From Pelodera strongyloides (lineage: Eukaryota > Nematoda > Chromadorea > Rhabditida > Rhabditidae), in assembly GCA_036852015.1 (NCBI GenBank), contig JAANDG010000459.1:1-64000 (forward strand): a stretch of DNA of 64,000 bases, given 5' to 3'. Shown piece by piece: positions 47,901-60,300 of the stretch. Made by a program: the position numbers and the translations under genes. The notes under the pieces were generated by a model that ran no database searches, had not been told where the DNA came from, and saw only the letters and a list, made by a program, of their open reading frames with translations. Each line of letters starts with the position of its first letter. The stretch's first letter is position 1.

Positions 47901-50821
47901 TCGAACGGTTAACAATTTAGTTCTGGTCGTTCCTGGAATGTACAACGAATTTTTTTTACGATAGCTTCCTACATTTTTGGTAAAATAGTTTTGTTGACAA
48001 AATATCAACAATTTTGTTCGGTGACAACAGATCGTTTAGGTTTTAATTACCTTCTCATAAAACCGGAATTGATAGCGTTGGTACCGAACATTTTTCTAGG
48101 GACACGAAGTAACGTGTTTATGTTATTAAGTTAGCAAAGCTTTGAAATACCCTTTTAATTATCTAAAGCGTCCAATTTTCAGTGTATAAGGATACTCTAC
48201 GTCCAAAGTTCATCTTACACTGTCTCGAAGTTCCGGGCTTTTCCCTGTCACTGTGCAATTTTTGACAGACATTTCGCAGACGAATGCCCGGGAATTTTTG
48301 CAAATTTTCAAAAAAAAAAGAAAGGAAGGAATTGATAATGATACATGAGAGTCAAAGCTGTGCAGGTTTTGATTTCACGAAATACAAATTTATAAATTAA
48401 AGGTCTACACTTCTACACGACAACATTCCGTATTCGCAACTGTATAGTGTGAAAACGTTAGCCTATGCCTATTGTAATGGGGATTAAATATTGAAAAGAA
48501 TTACAGTTTTCTAAAAAAGAAACGAACATTATTCCCTCAAGCAAACTATTTTTTCACAAAATTTATTAGGCGTCCAAAAAGCGATGGTTGATCCATTCGC
48601 TCTCACTAATGTTCTTTACACATTTTCTTTATGAGCAGACAGGCGTTAGATGATTGTAAACGAGAAAAAAGTGGAGAAATTTGGTTCTTGGAACGAACTA
48701 CAAGATCTAGTCAACAAGCGAATAATCAATATATTTGGTGGTTGCAGAAGACTGACAAGAAATATATGCCCATATAGTTCAGTAGACAAGACAAGTTGTA
48801 TGTACATACAGTATGTTATGCAGTTATGCTAACTCGAAGGAAATGAAAAACATGATAGTCCTCAAAGACCCAAAAGAAAAAATTGAAGACAAAAAATGTA
48901 TAATTACAAACAACTAACCATTAATTGCCTGCTCTTCCTCCACATCGAAAGTTTCATAGGGAATATTAGCATATGCAAATATCATCCGAATCACTTGGCC
49001 GGCTTCCTGATCTGGGTAGTCGTAGAGGACAAAGCGAGGAAGTTGACAGAACATTTTCTAAAATAATAATTCATAATTCTGATGATAAAGAGTTAGCTAT
49101 TTAGTTAATGTAAAACAAAGACTAATGCGCTTAAGACTATGTAGAATTTATATTTTTTTTTTTTCGTGTTCATACTTTATACTATAGTGAACAAATTATT
49201 GTGAAAAAACAGTTAACCGATTCTCTAGCTGAGTAAAGGAGCAAAGTTCTACACTACAACCCAAGTTTACCCTCGTTTAGTTTAGCCAAGTGTTACGGAC
49301 CAAAAAAAGGGTCGTCGAACAAAAATATAAATTTGGCCCACCTCCTCTTGAGAAGATGTTGGCCAGTAATTGCAAGTCACTTTTATTTCCTTTACGTTGG
49401 AAGAAGTCGAAGGTTTCTTTTCTGCCTGAATCTCGGCTGACTGTTGTTCGGACTTCTTGGGCTTCTGAAAGAAATCATATTGACTTTTTTATTTTATTTT
49501 AGAGGAATTATCTGCAGTTGAGAGTTGAGTATTTCTATAACCGATAATCCACCTCTCTGTGCTTTGTATCTCCAAAAGGAGGCAAATTTAGTACTATGTT
49601 TTTAAGATTCTTGTAGGATGGAGTTGGAGAATATGTAAAATGTAAATGCAAACAACAAACATATACAAAGGTGAATTATATAGGGGAAAACGCGCACTTT
49701 GCGCTATTGAAACTCTCGAGTAGTTGCATAAACTCTGCGGTAAAAAATCGCTCAATTTACTTCACAGAAGTAGTAAGATATAGTATAAGAACTACCTTTG
49801 CTTGAATTCTAAGTGAAACACATGTTCCAATTCCCAAGGAAATTGAATAGTTTTCTTTGTGCGGCAATACGTCGACTGTAGCAAAATTGGCAGAATCTTT
49901 TTCCTTTTCTAGTCCAATAAGGTTTTCGGCCAATGCCTCAGTGAACCCTTGGATCTTCTTTTGAATATATATAGACTTTCTTGAGGCGATAAAAGTTTTG
50001 CGACACCCTTCAAAATCAGGGTTTCTCGTCAGGTTGAAGGTATTCTCGGCCGTCTGCTCGGTAAAAGGTGGTAATGTGCTGGAAGTAAATATATGCACGG
50101 GTGAAGCTTGCGAAATTTCCACATTCGAGCAAGTGGGTCTTTCACAAAACAGACAGTTTTCAGTTGTTTCCACGGCGAAGAATTCTCGTTCTTCCGTCGG
50201 GGAATCAAATACACTTGAACAAGAAATAATGGTGTTATCGGCAGCCTTTTCAATAGAAAGTTCAACGGATGTCATCGAAGGGTCGCCTTCTTTGTCCTGC
50301 GTATCTTCAGAGGAAATACAACATTTTACATGTTCTTGTGTACAATCGGAAAGAGCCACCGAATCCGAAGTGCTGCTAGAACTGCCTGAAGATCCACAAG
50401 AATCTTTTCTAGAAACTTTAGCATGTCTACCAGAGATATCAGAAAAATCCCCGTCAGTCATAGCGCACATTACCGAGTTAAACCTTTGCCTTGGTGTTTG
50501 CCAGCTCACGCTCGCCGACCTACTGCTACCATTTGCGGCGGTTATAGCTCGTCGATGCGGTGCTCCAACAAAATTTGCTGCGGACATCATCGGAAGCAAA
50601 TCCGGCAGCGCATCTTCAAGCTGACACATCATCCTTGACCGTGAAACCGATCTGTGGGCAGTGAGCGGCGTAGGTAAGAACTTTTGCAGTGTTCGGCATC
50701 GTGCACTCTTTTTGAGTGTGTGAATTGGTTCAGACTCCAGAAGTGTCGATGAGCCTGCTAGATTTGCCAGCAGATTTGTGCTACGGCGTCGTTGTCGATT
50801 GCCGTATTCGGTGGATTCCAT
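44907..50821 (-). CDS. Sigma-like glutathione S-transferase with a long Ser-rich N-terminal region
   Basis: Minus-strand exons: 50821-49796, 49464-49342, 49057-48919, 47303-47211, 47092-46965, 46612-46505, 45074-44907. All join in phase, giving 594 residues. The last five exons from Met at 49054 make a normal-sized GST of 210 residues: PRFVLYDYPDQEAGQVIRM (catalytic-type Tyr), FPLRSVPVLEIDG (cis-Pro), NTSICRHLGWRY, then the helical domain ending LTWADLMVASFFNP. GSTs conjugate glutathione to electrophiles or isomerise prostaglandin-like lipids. The first two exons (383 residues) are low-complexity, Ser-rich and basic near the N-terminus (GNRQRRRS), with no known domain. Exon 3 starts TTTTAG|AAAATG, so it could equally be the trans-spliced first exon of a separate GST, leaving the upstream exons to another protein. 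The Met at 50887 is an alternative start. Confidence 0.78.
45203..45660. mobile_element. TTAA-ended foldback element, 458 bp (nested)
   Basis: It begins TTAAAGGGAGAGGCCCATGA and ends GGGCCTCTCCCTTTAA, with arms of about 150 bp or more (for example GAATGTCCGGA and TTCGGCCAGGCACCGTAGTC paired with their complements). It shares the final TTAA with the next element. Confidence 0.85.
45657..46145. mobile_element. TTAA-ended foldback element, 489 bp (nested, abutting)
   Basis: It begins TTAAAGGGATAGGTTCATCT and ends AACCTATCCCTTTAA. Arms of about 215 bp include AAGAAGCTTCCTTTATTGGA and GGCTAATGGCAATTAGCC and pair closely around a spacer of about 55 bp. The arms are unrelated to those of the element at 45203 although both have the TTAAAGGG end. 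Confidence 0.85.
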
Positions 50822-51193
50822 CTTGGTCGGAATAACTTCCACTATGGCAGAAGTATAATAGAATTCTTGGGGGTGAAGGGATAACAATAAAAATATTATA
50901 ATTTGACTGCTCAGTTTTGGTTTGGGGAGAGAATCAGCCGACCCGGAAGGAACATCAGCGTCTGTGTAGTTTCATCACTGGTCGGCAGTTGACTTGGCAG
51001 ATGCGTGCAAGTGCACGACAGCCGAATGGTGTTTTGTGAAAAGGTGCCCCCCGGGGGAATAAAGAAGGCGGAGTCAAATGGCTGAGGGGAACATTGCACT
51101 GAATGAACTGATATGTCCCACAGCTCAAGGAATGTTTTTTGTTTCGTTACGTGGAACGTGAAGCGTATACTGCATAGTGCATAGAGCATATAT

Positions 51194-51224
51194 TAGCTAT
51201 CACGAGATAATCTCGTGATAGCTA
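51194..51224. repeat. 31-bp perfect palindrome
   Basis: TAGCTATCACGAGA, a TAA spacer, then the exact complement. It lies about 370 bp upstream of the GST-fusion start. Downstream repeats of GGTATGGTA follow to about 51275. Confidence 0.8.
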
Positions 51225-51645
51225 TGCTATGACGGTATCACGAACGGTATGGTAACGATATGGTAAACGGTATGGTAGCTATGCGAGTGCAATATATTTT
51301 TCTCCAGGAAAACAGTTATCCAAGTGAGCAATGGTCATAGTTGTAGCTGTACCTTGTAAGTTGATTGGTTGGCGTGATGTGTTTTAGTAAAGAACTATGT
51401 TTGAATATAACTTGATAGCAATTGCTTATTGTTAGCGGTGTGTTTTTTGATTCGTCTGTTACAACAAAAACACAATTAAATCAGTGTGATTAATATCAGT
51501 GCACTAACTGTCTAAAAACCTAAGAATATGTTGTAAACATGTTTATCAGATAATCAACTCGTCTGCTTGTTACATGAAGATAGTAGTGAAACTCCACATC
51601 GAGGGGATCGAGGCCCATATCCCATATCTTTCTGTAGGATAAATG

Positions 51646-51790
51646 AAAGCGAAATAACGGCCGGATTTTGGAACGTATTTTGGACAACTGAATTCCCATA
51701 TTTTGTATGAAAATTATGACTAAAACATCCCTGCTTGCATAGGAATAAAGAGGCGAACATCCAAAAATAGGCTGTTATACCGCTTTAAAT
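51646..51790. mobile_element. Decayed foldback element, AAAGCGAAATA family
   Basis: The left end GAAAGCGAAATAACGGCCGG is clear. The right end (GGCTGTTATACCGCTTTAAA) is only partly complementary. Probably an old copy. Confidence 0.45.
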
Positions 51791-54621
51791 ATTCGTTTTC
51801 AATATTACATCTATGCGCGGTTAATGCATCACGCTCTACTATTCCCATATCCCATCATAAACGTAAAAATTTATACTTGTTCGGGAAAATAGTTGATTTT
51901 AACCTAGAGGCAAGATCCTTTTTCAGGCTCGAATTTGTGCCAACAAACGTTGTCTCTAAAACCTAAAGGTTTGCTAGATCGCAAGCACCACTTTCTTTCT
52001 TTCTTTCTTTTATTTCTTTTCCTTTCGATTACTGCACATAAATCACGAGAAGCTAAAGGATTTCTGTAAACTTTCTGGTTCTCCGTTGAGGAAAAGCGTC
52101 TTTCGAAGTACAATCAATTACTGTAATTAATGAGTGTTTGATGTGGAAAACGGTAGAAAAAAACGAAGGGAAGATTCACGGTTCACGCGAATTTCATACG
52201 AAAACGAGATGGGAGAGAAATAATGCCAAAGAATAAAATAAAGAGAATTTCTCTAGAAGGTAAACAGGAATGTATATTTCAAATGGTTTGACCCATGAAA
52301 GGACGAACACATTTCTGCCTAAAAGAAAGACCATTGAGTAGTTTTTCAAAAATAGTCGGGGTCGTCCAATCACTAATTACATAGTAAAAAAAATAGAGCA
52401 CTTCAATTAGAAACCCTTCCGAGTGTTAAATAAAATATTCAAGTATTCAAGTATAAAACCTTACTATTCGACAAGAAATCAACTGTTTACTATTTATTGA
52501 AGTAGTTTTCTCTTATCAGTGGTTGCCAATAAAAAGGCACATTTTAATATAGAAACAAGCAATAGAGCACATTTTCTAGGATAGATCAAATAGGAGAAAT
52601 TGGTTGACATTTCTGCTGTGCAAAATTATTTTTGCGAGTTATGATGTGGATAATTTTAGGAATGATGATTTCGCGAAAGACAGGATTCCATGACATTTTT
52701 CGCCGGTAATGTGTGAAGAGGACAAAAACATTCGCTTCCCTTGAAATTGTTATTTTCAAACGTTTTATGGTGTTTCATGAAACGATGCAGATGTTAGAAC
52801 TACAACATTTGAAAACTACAACATCACTGTAGAACATTCTTACGTTTATAGTATATGTAGATCAAAGAATATACAGAACATTTGTCCGACCTTTGTATTT
52901 TGTGAATAAAAATTACTTATCAGTGCTTGCCGCTTTCCCTAGTAAAAAAACCTACTAAAGGATAAATTGATCGTACTACGTAAATCTACCTACATACATT
53001 CAATATAGGACAAATAACCGCCAGAAAACATTGAAAGTGAGAATAGTACAGGAGTTTGCAATATTTCCTGTTTAGTTGTTCTCTTTCTTTTATTTTCAAC
53101 TTATCAAGTAGAAACCGTGATAAGCCACCATATTTGCCTTCACCTTAGAAATAGTAAAAAAAGGAGCTCCTATAGATAGAGCACATGCTATTTACGGAAA
53201 AGTGCTATAAAAAATAAAATAAAGAAACGATTTTTTAGGATTATTCAACACAGCAAAGACCTAGCATCGTTTTTCTATCGTCATGGGTTACGCCAAAGAA
53301 AAAATAAATAAATGAACGTCTGAATTTCTTTTAATTGTTGGAAAATACAGAAAAGAAGTAGTTTCACACGGATATAAACAATTTATACAGGAAAATAAAT
53401 GAAAACTGCTCTTTTGGTTAGAGGTGTTGCTTACACCGTTTTGCATGATATATTTTCTATTGGACTTCCGAGAAGATACACAGTAACATTATATCAATAT
53501 ATTTATCGATATCGACAATATGGTAGACAAAAATCAAGGTTGAAAGCATTTTCAGACTCAGTTTTGATCGAAATCTGAGAAAGATTATGTGCAACGTTGA
53601 TGTTCGATATTGGGTATAGTAAAAAAACGTCGGCGGAACGGCATCAATGTTGATATTTGTTTAATGTTTATTTAAGAATGCATTGCGTTTCAGTCGCACA
53701 CATACACCCTTTAATCATCAGGTTGTCAAAACGAATAGTTAGTTCTCTGCAAACAGTATCGTTTACTATTGAAAGCGAATAGTTTGACAGCCGGCTATTT
53801 TTATTCCTAATCCTAACTAAAAATCAGAATTTATAGTTTAAATGATTAAAATGATGAATGGTAATGTTGTACGCTCAACCAAAATGCGATAAAGTTGCAG
53901 GTTGATATGAACGAATTTCATGATATTTCAAAACTTTCCGGATCATATAGAAAAAATAAAACCCTGAATAGAATATTGGTATTTGTGTGGAAAATATGAA
54001 ATATGAAAAGGATATTGCATTGAAAGCATAAATGTGAATAGGACGTATTATACATCAAATAATCCATTATAATCCTTCTCCGTGGATTTTAACTGGATTT
54101 AGCTGACATGTCTAGCTAATCTAAAAGGGGTAGTTTTATTTATATGGCTACAGTTCGTTCTAATTGTTTAGTGTGCAGATTGCAGATTGACGGAAAACAA
54201 TATATAAGTGGTAACATCTAGAAAAACCATCAACACATTAGTACAGCATTTTTTCACTCTCCTAAATTCCTAATTTTGTTTACAGGTTACAGCAAATAGG
54301 ATTAAATTAGAGATAACAGAAGGAATTTTTTTTACCTTCACAATTTCCGTAAGTTCTAGTTCCGACAATTGAACAACGGATAAAACAAAATTGTCGAATA
54401 CCAGAATTCATCAAGAAATTTGACAAACTCGCAAATTCTGAATATAATACGTCGTATGATATGATGATAAGTTTGTTTGAGCTACAAGAAAGCAACAAGC
54501 CATATATGGCAAAGCTGAGGACTGCACAGTTCCCGAATTAAACATTTGTGGATCTCTTCCTGCATGGATTTTTAGTGTAAAAAAAAATGATAAAATCAAA
54601 AATAAGAAAACAATCTGTTAC

Positions 54622-54675
54622 CTTAGATCGTCGGCGTTTTTGTTTGCGCGAACATGGCAACTCACAGGGCATTTT
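54622..54675 (-). other. Orphan exon-like segment encoding a basic peptide
   Basis: A TTTCCAG acceptor, 54 bases open in phase 0 (KMPCELPCSRKQKRRRSK), then a GTAAC donor. It could be a distant 3' exon of the acyltransferase gene at 57395-60955, an unrelated small exon, or chance. Reading past the donor reaches a stop after about 27 more codons. Confidence 0.25.
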
Positions 54676-54722
54676 CTGGAAATCGAATTTTTAGAAAATA
54701 AAATTGATATTTCTTAAAATAA

Positions 54723-55163
54723 TTAAAGGGACGCGGTCACCGTATTGACCCTTATATATACTTTGTGTTTTTTTTAACTGCACAGTATGAAAAACATAGT
54801 GTTGGAAAAAATCCGACGAAAAACGTTGCTTTCGGCGAAAAATTCATTGATTAAAAAAGTTGCGTCCGATCCAAGGTCCACAGTTAGCCATAGAAACCCA
54901 AATGTTATAATGCCCGCGAGGTATTCGACCGATTAATTAGTGGAATAACGTTCGTCCAGTCATTATCAGCACGGCCATAATGCTGGACAATTACTAGGGT
55001 TACGGTGCGTATTGGTTCGAGGACACAATTTTTCGTCATCATTTTACTCGCTGTTGCCGCGTTTCTTGCAAGACATTTTCCCAACACTATGTGTTATAAA
55101 TAATGAAGATAATAAAAACACAAAGTATACATAAGGGCCAAAACGGTGACCGCGTCCCTTTAA
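54723..55163. mobile_element. TTAA-ended foldback element, 441 bp
   Basis: It begins TTAAAGGGACGCGGTCACCG and ends CGGTGACCGCGTCCCTTTAA. The arms continue inward with TATACTTTGTGTTTTT and its complement. Same outer eight bases as the elements at 22322, 45203 and 45657, but unrelated arms. Confidence 0.85.
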
Positions 55164-55597
55164 AATAATTACTATAATTAAATTTTCAAAAAATTGAAAT
55201 AATCCATAATGAACTGAAGGGTTCATGTCAATTGAAACGAATATGAAACACAAGAAACGTATCAATGGGATAAAACTAATAACCAAAAGTAAAGGTAAAA
55301 CGAAAGTTCACATATGTACTTCTTTTTTAGATTTTTGGGGTCAATAGTCAATAGTCAATATTCTGTTCCGTTGAAGAATACAAGACGATCAAATTTACTT
55401 TCCCACTATAGAAAAGAAAGGTGCGCACGCAATAATAATGGCCTATTTATATCGATTCTCGGACTCTTTTTTTACATACAGATTTTCGCTGTCCGTTACA
55501 AATAACTCCCAAGGTCATCTCTCAAAAATAACACAAATTTGTTAAAAAGAAGATGTATAATAGGAGAATTGAAAGACAAATATTATTGAAATCAATT

Positions 55598-55630
55598 GCC
55601 TAAGCCTAAGCCTAAGCCTAAGCCTAAGCC
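55598..55630. repeat. Interstitial telomere repeat (TTAGGC), about 5 copies
   Basis: GCC followed by five TAAGCC units, the complement strand of the nematode telomere repeat TTAGGC, in otherwise unique sequence. Confidence 0.9.
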
Positions 55631-55639
55631 CTGCATCGT

Positions 55640-56555
55640 AGATGTACAAGCTAAATTATTTTTGTAGAACTTGTTGGAATTGTCGTACATAATCAATTAG
55701 CGAAAATTTGTTGGACCACATTTTTTTAAACAAACCCAGATGTGAGACGCCTAGCTCGCAGATGTTCATGCTCTATTTTTTTGCATGCACAATGAAGAAA
55801 TGCGTTTCATCATCTGAATATTAATAGAGGCTAATTGGATAATGAATCTGTTGAGACATATCGGACAAATCTAAGGAAACTACCCAAAAATGACAAGCTA
55901 ATTGTAAGAGTACTACTGGAAGAAATTATACATAATATCACGGTATACCACGAACTATGTACTTTTATGGGTTCGCAGTGCTGGTCTAATACAATCTCCT
56001 AAGTTTTCTTGTAAATTTGAAAAAATGCATGGTTGTAAATGACACGCAAAAAAAGTAGCAGAGACTTGGACTTGAGACGTGGGACTCCCACGCACTCGTC
56101 ATCGATTTAAACAAACAGAAATCGAGATTTTATGATGTTAATGATACGATCGACATACTTTTTCTGTCCTTATCACTTTCAGTTTACCTACTTTTGTTCT
56201 GCTCATACCTCTAATTGTAGAAGTGATTAGCCTTGAAACACTGTATTGAACCAGGGCCGCGCTCTTGAAGGGCAGATCTAATTGTAAGTGACTTAGAGTT
56301 AGTGGAAGAGTGTTTTATTTAGTGTTAATACATTAGTGTTCATAAAGTGTAGATGAAACCAATTTTGTTCACTCAAGTACTTTCAGCAACTAAGACAGAC
56401 AAGCGTGCAAGTTTCTGTGCGAGAAAATTAGAGAGAGAGTGAAGAGCAAAAATAAAGTACTCAAGGACACGCAGCAAGAACACACTGCTTGGGACGGGAC
56501 TACCGAGCGTAGAGAGTGGTCAAATCAGGCTCTTGAAATCTCTCACTTTTTTCTC

Positions 56556-56607
<52 letters not shown>

Positions 56608-57218
56608 CCCCTCTCTATCTCTAATTCCACACATCTATCATTCTGCATCTGCATCTGCCTAATTATTTCCTATTGTAGCGAGAAATATCCGTTAAATTAT
56701 GTCTTGCAAAATCGTTGAAATAATCCATATGAACCGGAATTGCTCGAGGAAACTACGATCAATATAACATTTGCAGTCATATTTCCCTTTCAAAGAATTA
56801 AAACTTACAACGTGTATCTTTTTATTATTATTAAATGTCATACTGTGATGTTGTTATTATTTTTGGCACGATAACAAAAGCTGGACGCAGGGACAGAACG
56901 TGTCCCGGAAACCCTAAATTTCCACAACTTCGTGAACATGATGTGCATATCACCTATATAGATATTGAGAATACAACTAAACATGCTGTAAACTGTTTAT
57001 TATAAAAAAAATGAATAAAATTGCGCCTATTTTATGGCTTTTTTCGTTGAATTTCTCCATCTGTTCAATACAAAATGATCAATTCCGCCATATCGATAAA
57101 ATGTGAAAATTTGCACAGAAATACAGTAGACGAACCCGATCTGAAAGAATAGAAAATCAGCGAAAACATTGTAGGGCGCATATATAATACGCAAATATTT
57201 GTTTGAACGGAAAAATAT
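55640..57218. other. Intergenic, no supported gene; CT microsatellite at 56560-56625
   Basis: No exon supported. A (CT)n run with TTTCT interruptions lies at about 56560-56625, and two overlapping plus-strand frames through it (LSLSLSLS) are artefacts of the repeat. Confidence 0.5.
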
Positions 57219-57310
57219 TTCTTGAAGCAGCAAACTACGTATTTGAAGCAGCAAAATGTTTATTTGAAGCAGCAAAATGTTTATTTGAAGCAGCAAACTA
57301 CTTGTTGAGC
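57219..57310. repeat. Tandem repeat, about 22 bp x 4
   Basis: Four copies of TTGAAGCAGCAAAATGTTTAT with small changes, just downstream of the acyltransferase stop. The minus-strand translation (LLLQINI repeats) is incidental. Confidence 0.8.
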
Positions 57311-57394
57311 CGAACAATTTCAGCTCTACGTAGTAGATCATTGATTGTTGCGGAGTATCGTCTGTACGACCCACTGCACTAACAGTGAGTTTGG

Positions 57395-60300
57395 TCAGAT
57401 AAAGAAAGATTGTCCCACCTGCAGGAAAGTGAGCATTGTCAGTTGATATATCCATACTAATGTTACAATCATGAAGATTAGAGCGGAGCCAGTTTTCATC
57501 AGAAATTTCCGCCATGATTCCTTCTTCTGAAAACATTTGCAGGAATATGCTTATGATGAAAAAAGGTGCAACGCTCTTTTATTACCAATAAATTCTCATT
57601 ATTGTCAATATGTCAACTACTCTCTGTGGAATTTCTTTCTTATCTTTGGTGATATATATATATATATACATATATAATGCTATGCATTTTTTCGTCTTAT
57701 CTTTGATTTACTACTTTGAATTTTAAAATCATTGAATTCTTTCATCGTCTCTTATGGCGTTGCGCTCTTTCTAAGAGTCTAATAAACATTCAAACATTAT
57801 TAAAAGAATGAGACTATGATCTTGCCGTGGTCATGCCATGAATTGAAGTGGGACACATGAATTGAAGCTAATCATTTTTATATACAAAGGCTCACAAAAG
57901 GAACACTTATTGCTGAACATTGAAGGATCGAAAAACTCAGATAAAGAACTCACGTTGGTCCAAGTTTGCCCACTCTCCTCAAATCGTCGATAGGACGACC
58001 GAGGCTCCGAGTAAAATTTGCGCAATTTTTCTTCTTTTTCGATCCAAAGACTGAGAATTAAACAATAATTATGAGACTTGGTACTAAAGAGGTAAGACAG
58101 CAAAATACTTTTAATAGCCCGTATGCTCGCGCCACGTTGGGAAAGGCATTTTGGTAGGCCATTCCCAATCTCCTCTGGTAGGTCTGCCAGATTGGAAATG
58201 GGGGAGGCTTAGCAGTGGTAGGCTCTGGTAGTGGTAATTTCCTCTGGTAGGCCTAATGCATGCAACAGCCCTCCCAACCCGCTACCAAATGGGAAACCGC
58301 GACAGGCGACGCGCCTCCTACCAGTACACCAGAATTAGCGCTTTTGCCCCTACTGGTAGGTCATTCCCAATTGGGAGGCCTACCAGTGACGCGAGAATAC
58401 GGGCTAATGAATCTCAGTTTTGAATAATGAATATGCATACTGCATACGTCCATCACACACAATCAGGTTAAAACAGTCATCTGGGTTTGCGGAACATAAG
58501 ATGAATAGGGACAAAACATCCAAGGCGCTAAGAGGGTGTGCGGCGACGAAGTGGCACATGTGGCGCACTTTTTTAAAGAATGTCGGAAAAGATGAGATAT
58601 CAGGGAAAAAAGACAAGAAGAGTGCGCCACAATTATGCCACGTGTGCGCGAGCATAATGACTCACTTTGTCAACCATTTTGTAACGTCTTCTTCGCTTTT
58701 CGGAATTTCATCAATCGGAATCTTTTTCACGTTGAAATGCACCTAAAATTAATTATGCTCAAATTTATAACAATGGGCACACTATAGTTTCCTTCCCTTA
58801 AATAGATGCTGATGTCTCATCATCTGTTGGCTCGCAACTACGCCCTAACCTTTTTAGGTAAGGTAGTTAAAGACTTACCTCCCTAGGGGACTCTCCTTTC
58901 AACACAAGACCTACTTCACTCTGCACAATGTTAAAAGGGTATGCAATTGTGAAATCGTAAATGTGGGTAATGTAGTTTTCTGAAATTACAAAAAAAAAAA
59001 TCAATTAAAGTAAACGCCAGCAATTTTGCAATTATAAAGCAATCATTGTCTTCTTCAACAAAGTGCACAATATCTGATTTTTTTCGCGAGTTCTTTTGCT
59101 AGCGTAAAAGCCGTTAAGCTCCTCTAGAAAAATTATTGCATTCTGTAAACTATATTCAGAAATTGACAAACCTCGCCTCATTTTGTTCAGCAAGCAATAG
59201 AATCCGGAAACTCTCGGATACAAAACATATTCGAGTTTATGGAGACCATTTTTCTTCGCATAAGCATCACTTTTAGCCGTGGTCCACCCAGTTTTGTCCG
59301 TTCCTTCTGGGAACAATAGCAACTAAATAGTAAATCTATGTTTTTTTTTCCTCGTTCTAATTTTATTTCTCTTCTTTTTGCGTCGCATTTTAAGAACAAA
59401 TACAGCTTTGAAACCGGGCAAGGTCTTCATAAGGAAGAGGAAACGATCTATCTGTATTTTTTGGCGAAATTTCTTCTCAGTAATCAATATTTTATGTAGC
59501 CGGCGATTCTATAAGGATGAAAAAATGATATGAAATAACCTGATAATTGCTCTCCATCGCTGCATAATAATCAACGTTTTGTTCGAAACTTTCCTTGTCT
59601 TTTTCCATATTTCTTTCCAAGAAAATGAACTGATTCGAGGCCATTCCAAATCCTGCGCGTTATGCATTTAAAGCGAAATAACGACCGGTTTTTGAAACGT
59701 ATGCCAAATAACTGCATTCACATGCATTACATGCAAACGAGCATTATAGAATCGACCCCAATTCGACCCCACTTTGCATAAATACATAGGATTGCCGTTA
59801 TTTGAGATGCGTTTCAAATTTTAGAGCCACACAAAATATTATTATCAACAATGGGATAAACGGCTATTAACGCAGTTGTACGTTTTTTTTAGAACATGTA
59901 TGCATATTATTTTGCCAATTCACCTAGTGCTCAGTAATAATAATAATAATAAATAAGGACAATATACATATGCTTGCATAGCACAGTACCTGCACCCGGT
60001 AAAAATTTAAGTTCCTTCTTCATCGATATTTTATTTGTGGTGATTAGCCAGGGATTCATCTGGAATAAAGCCGACCAAATATACATCCAATCGAGCCTAA
60101 ACAATATTTAAAAGTAAAAAGGAATTAACCACATCGGCTGTTTGTCTTCCGTTCCCGGGTCATGAAAAGTTTTTCCCTCACAACAAACATACTTAGTTGA
60201 TATCTTGTGTGGTTTCAGGTAAACACAGGAATACGAGAAAATTTGTGGTAAATACGGAAAAATCCATGCAGTTTGTACGAAAAATTAACATGTCACACAT

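Larger units (their letters stand above)
50822..54621. other. Intergenic, 3.8 kb, no supported gene
   Basis: No exon supported on either strand. It contains a 31-bp perfect palindrome (51194-51224), a foldback relative near 51646, a CTTT/TTTC microsatellite near 51990-52020, and otherwise AT-rich sequence with many stops in all frames. The left end must contain the promoter of the gene starting at 50821. Confidence 0.45.

Noticed and set aside
49998..50638. 208- and 71-codon plus-strand frames
   Set aside because: They are antisense to the 342-codon exon of the GST-fusion gene; the minus frame is longer and spliced in phase to the GST exons.
56533..56718. LSLSLS frames in the CT microsatellite
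   Set aside because: Simple-sequence artefact.
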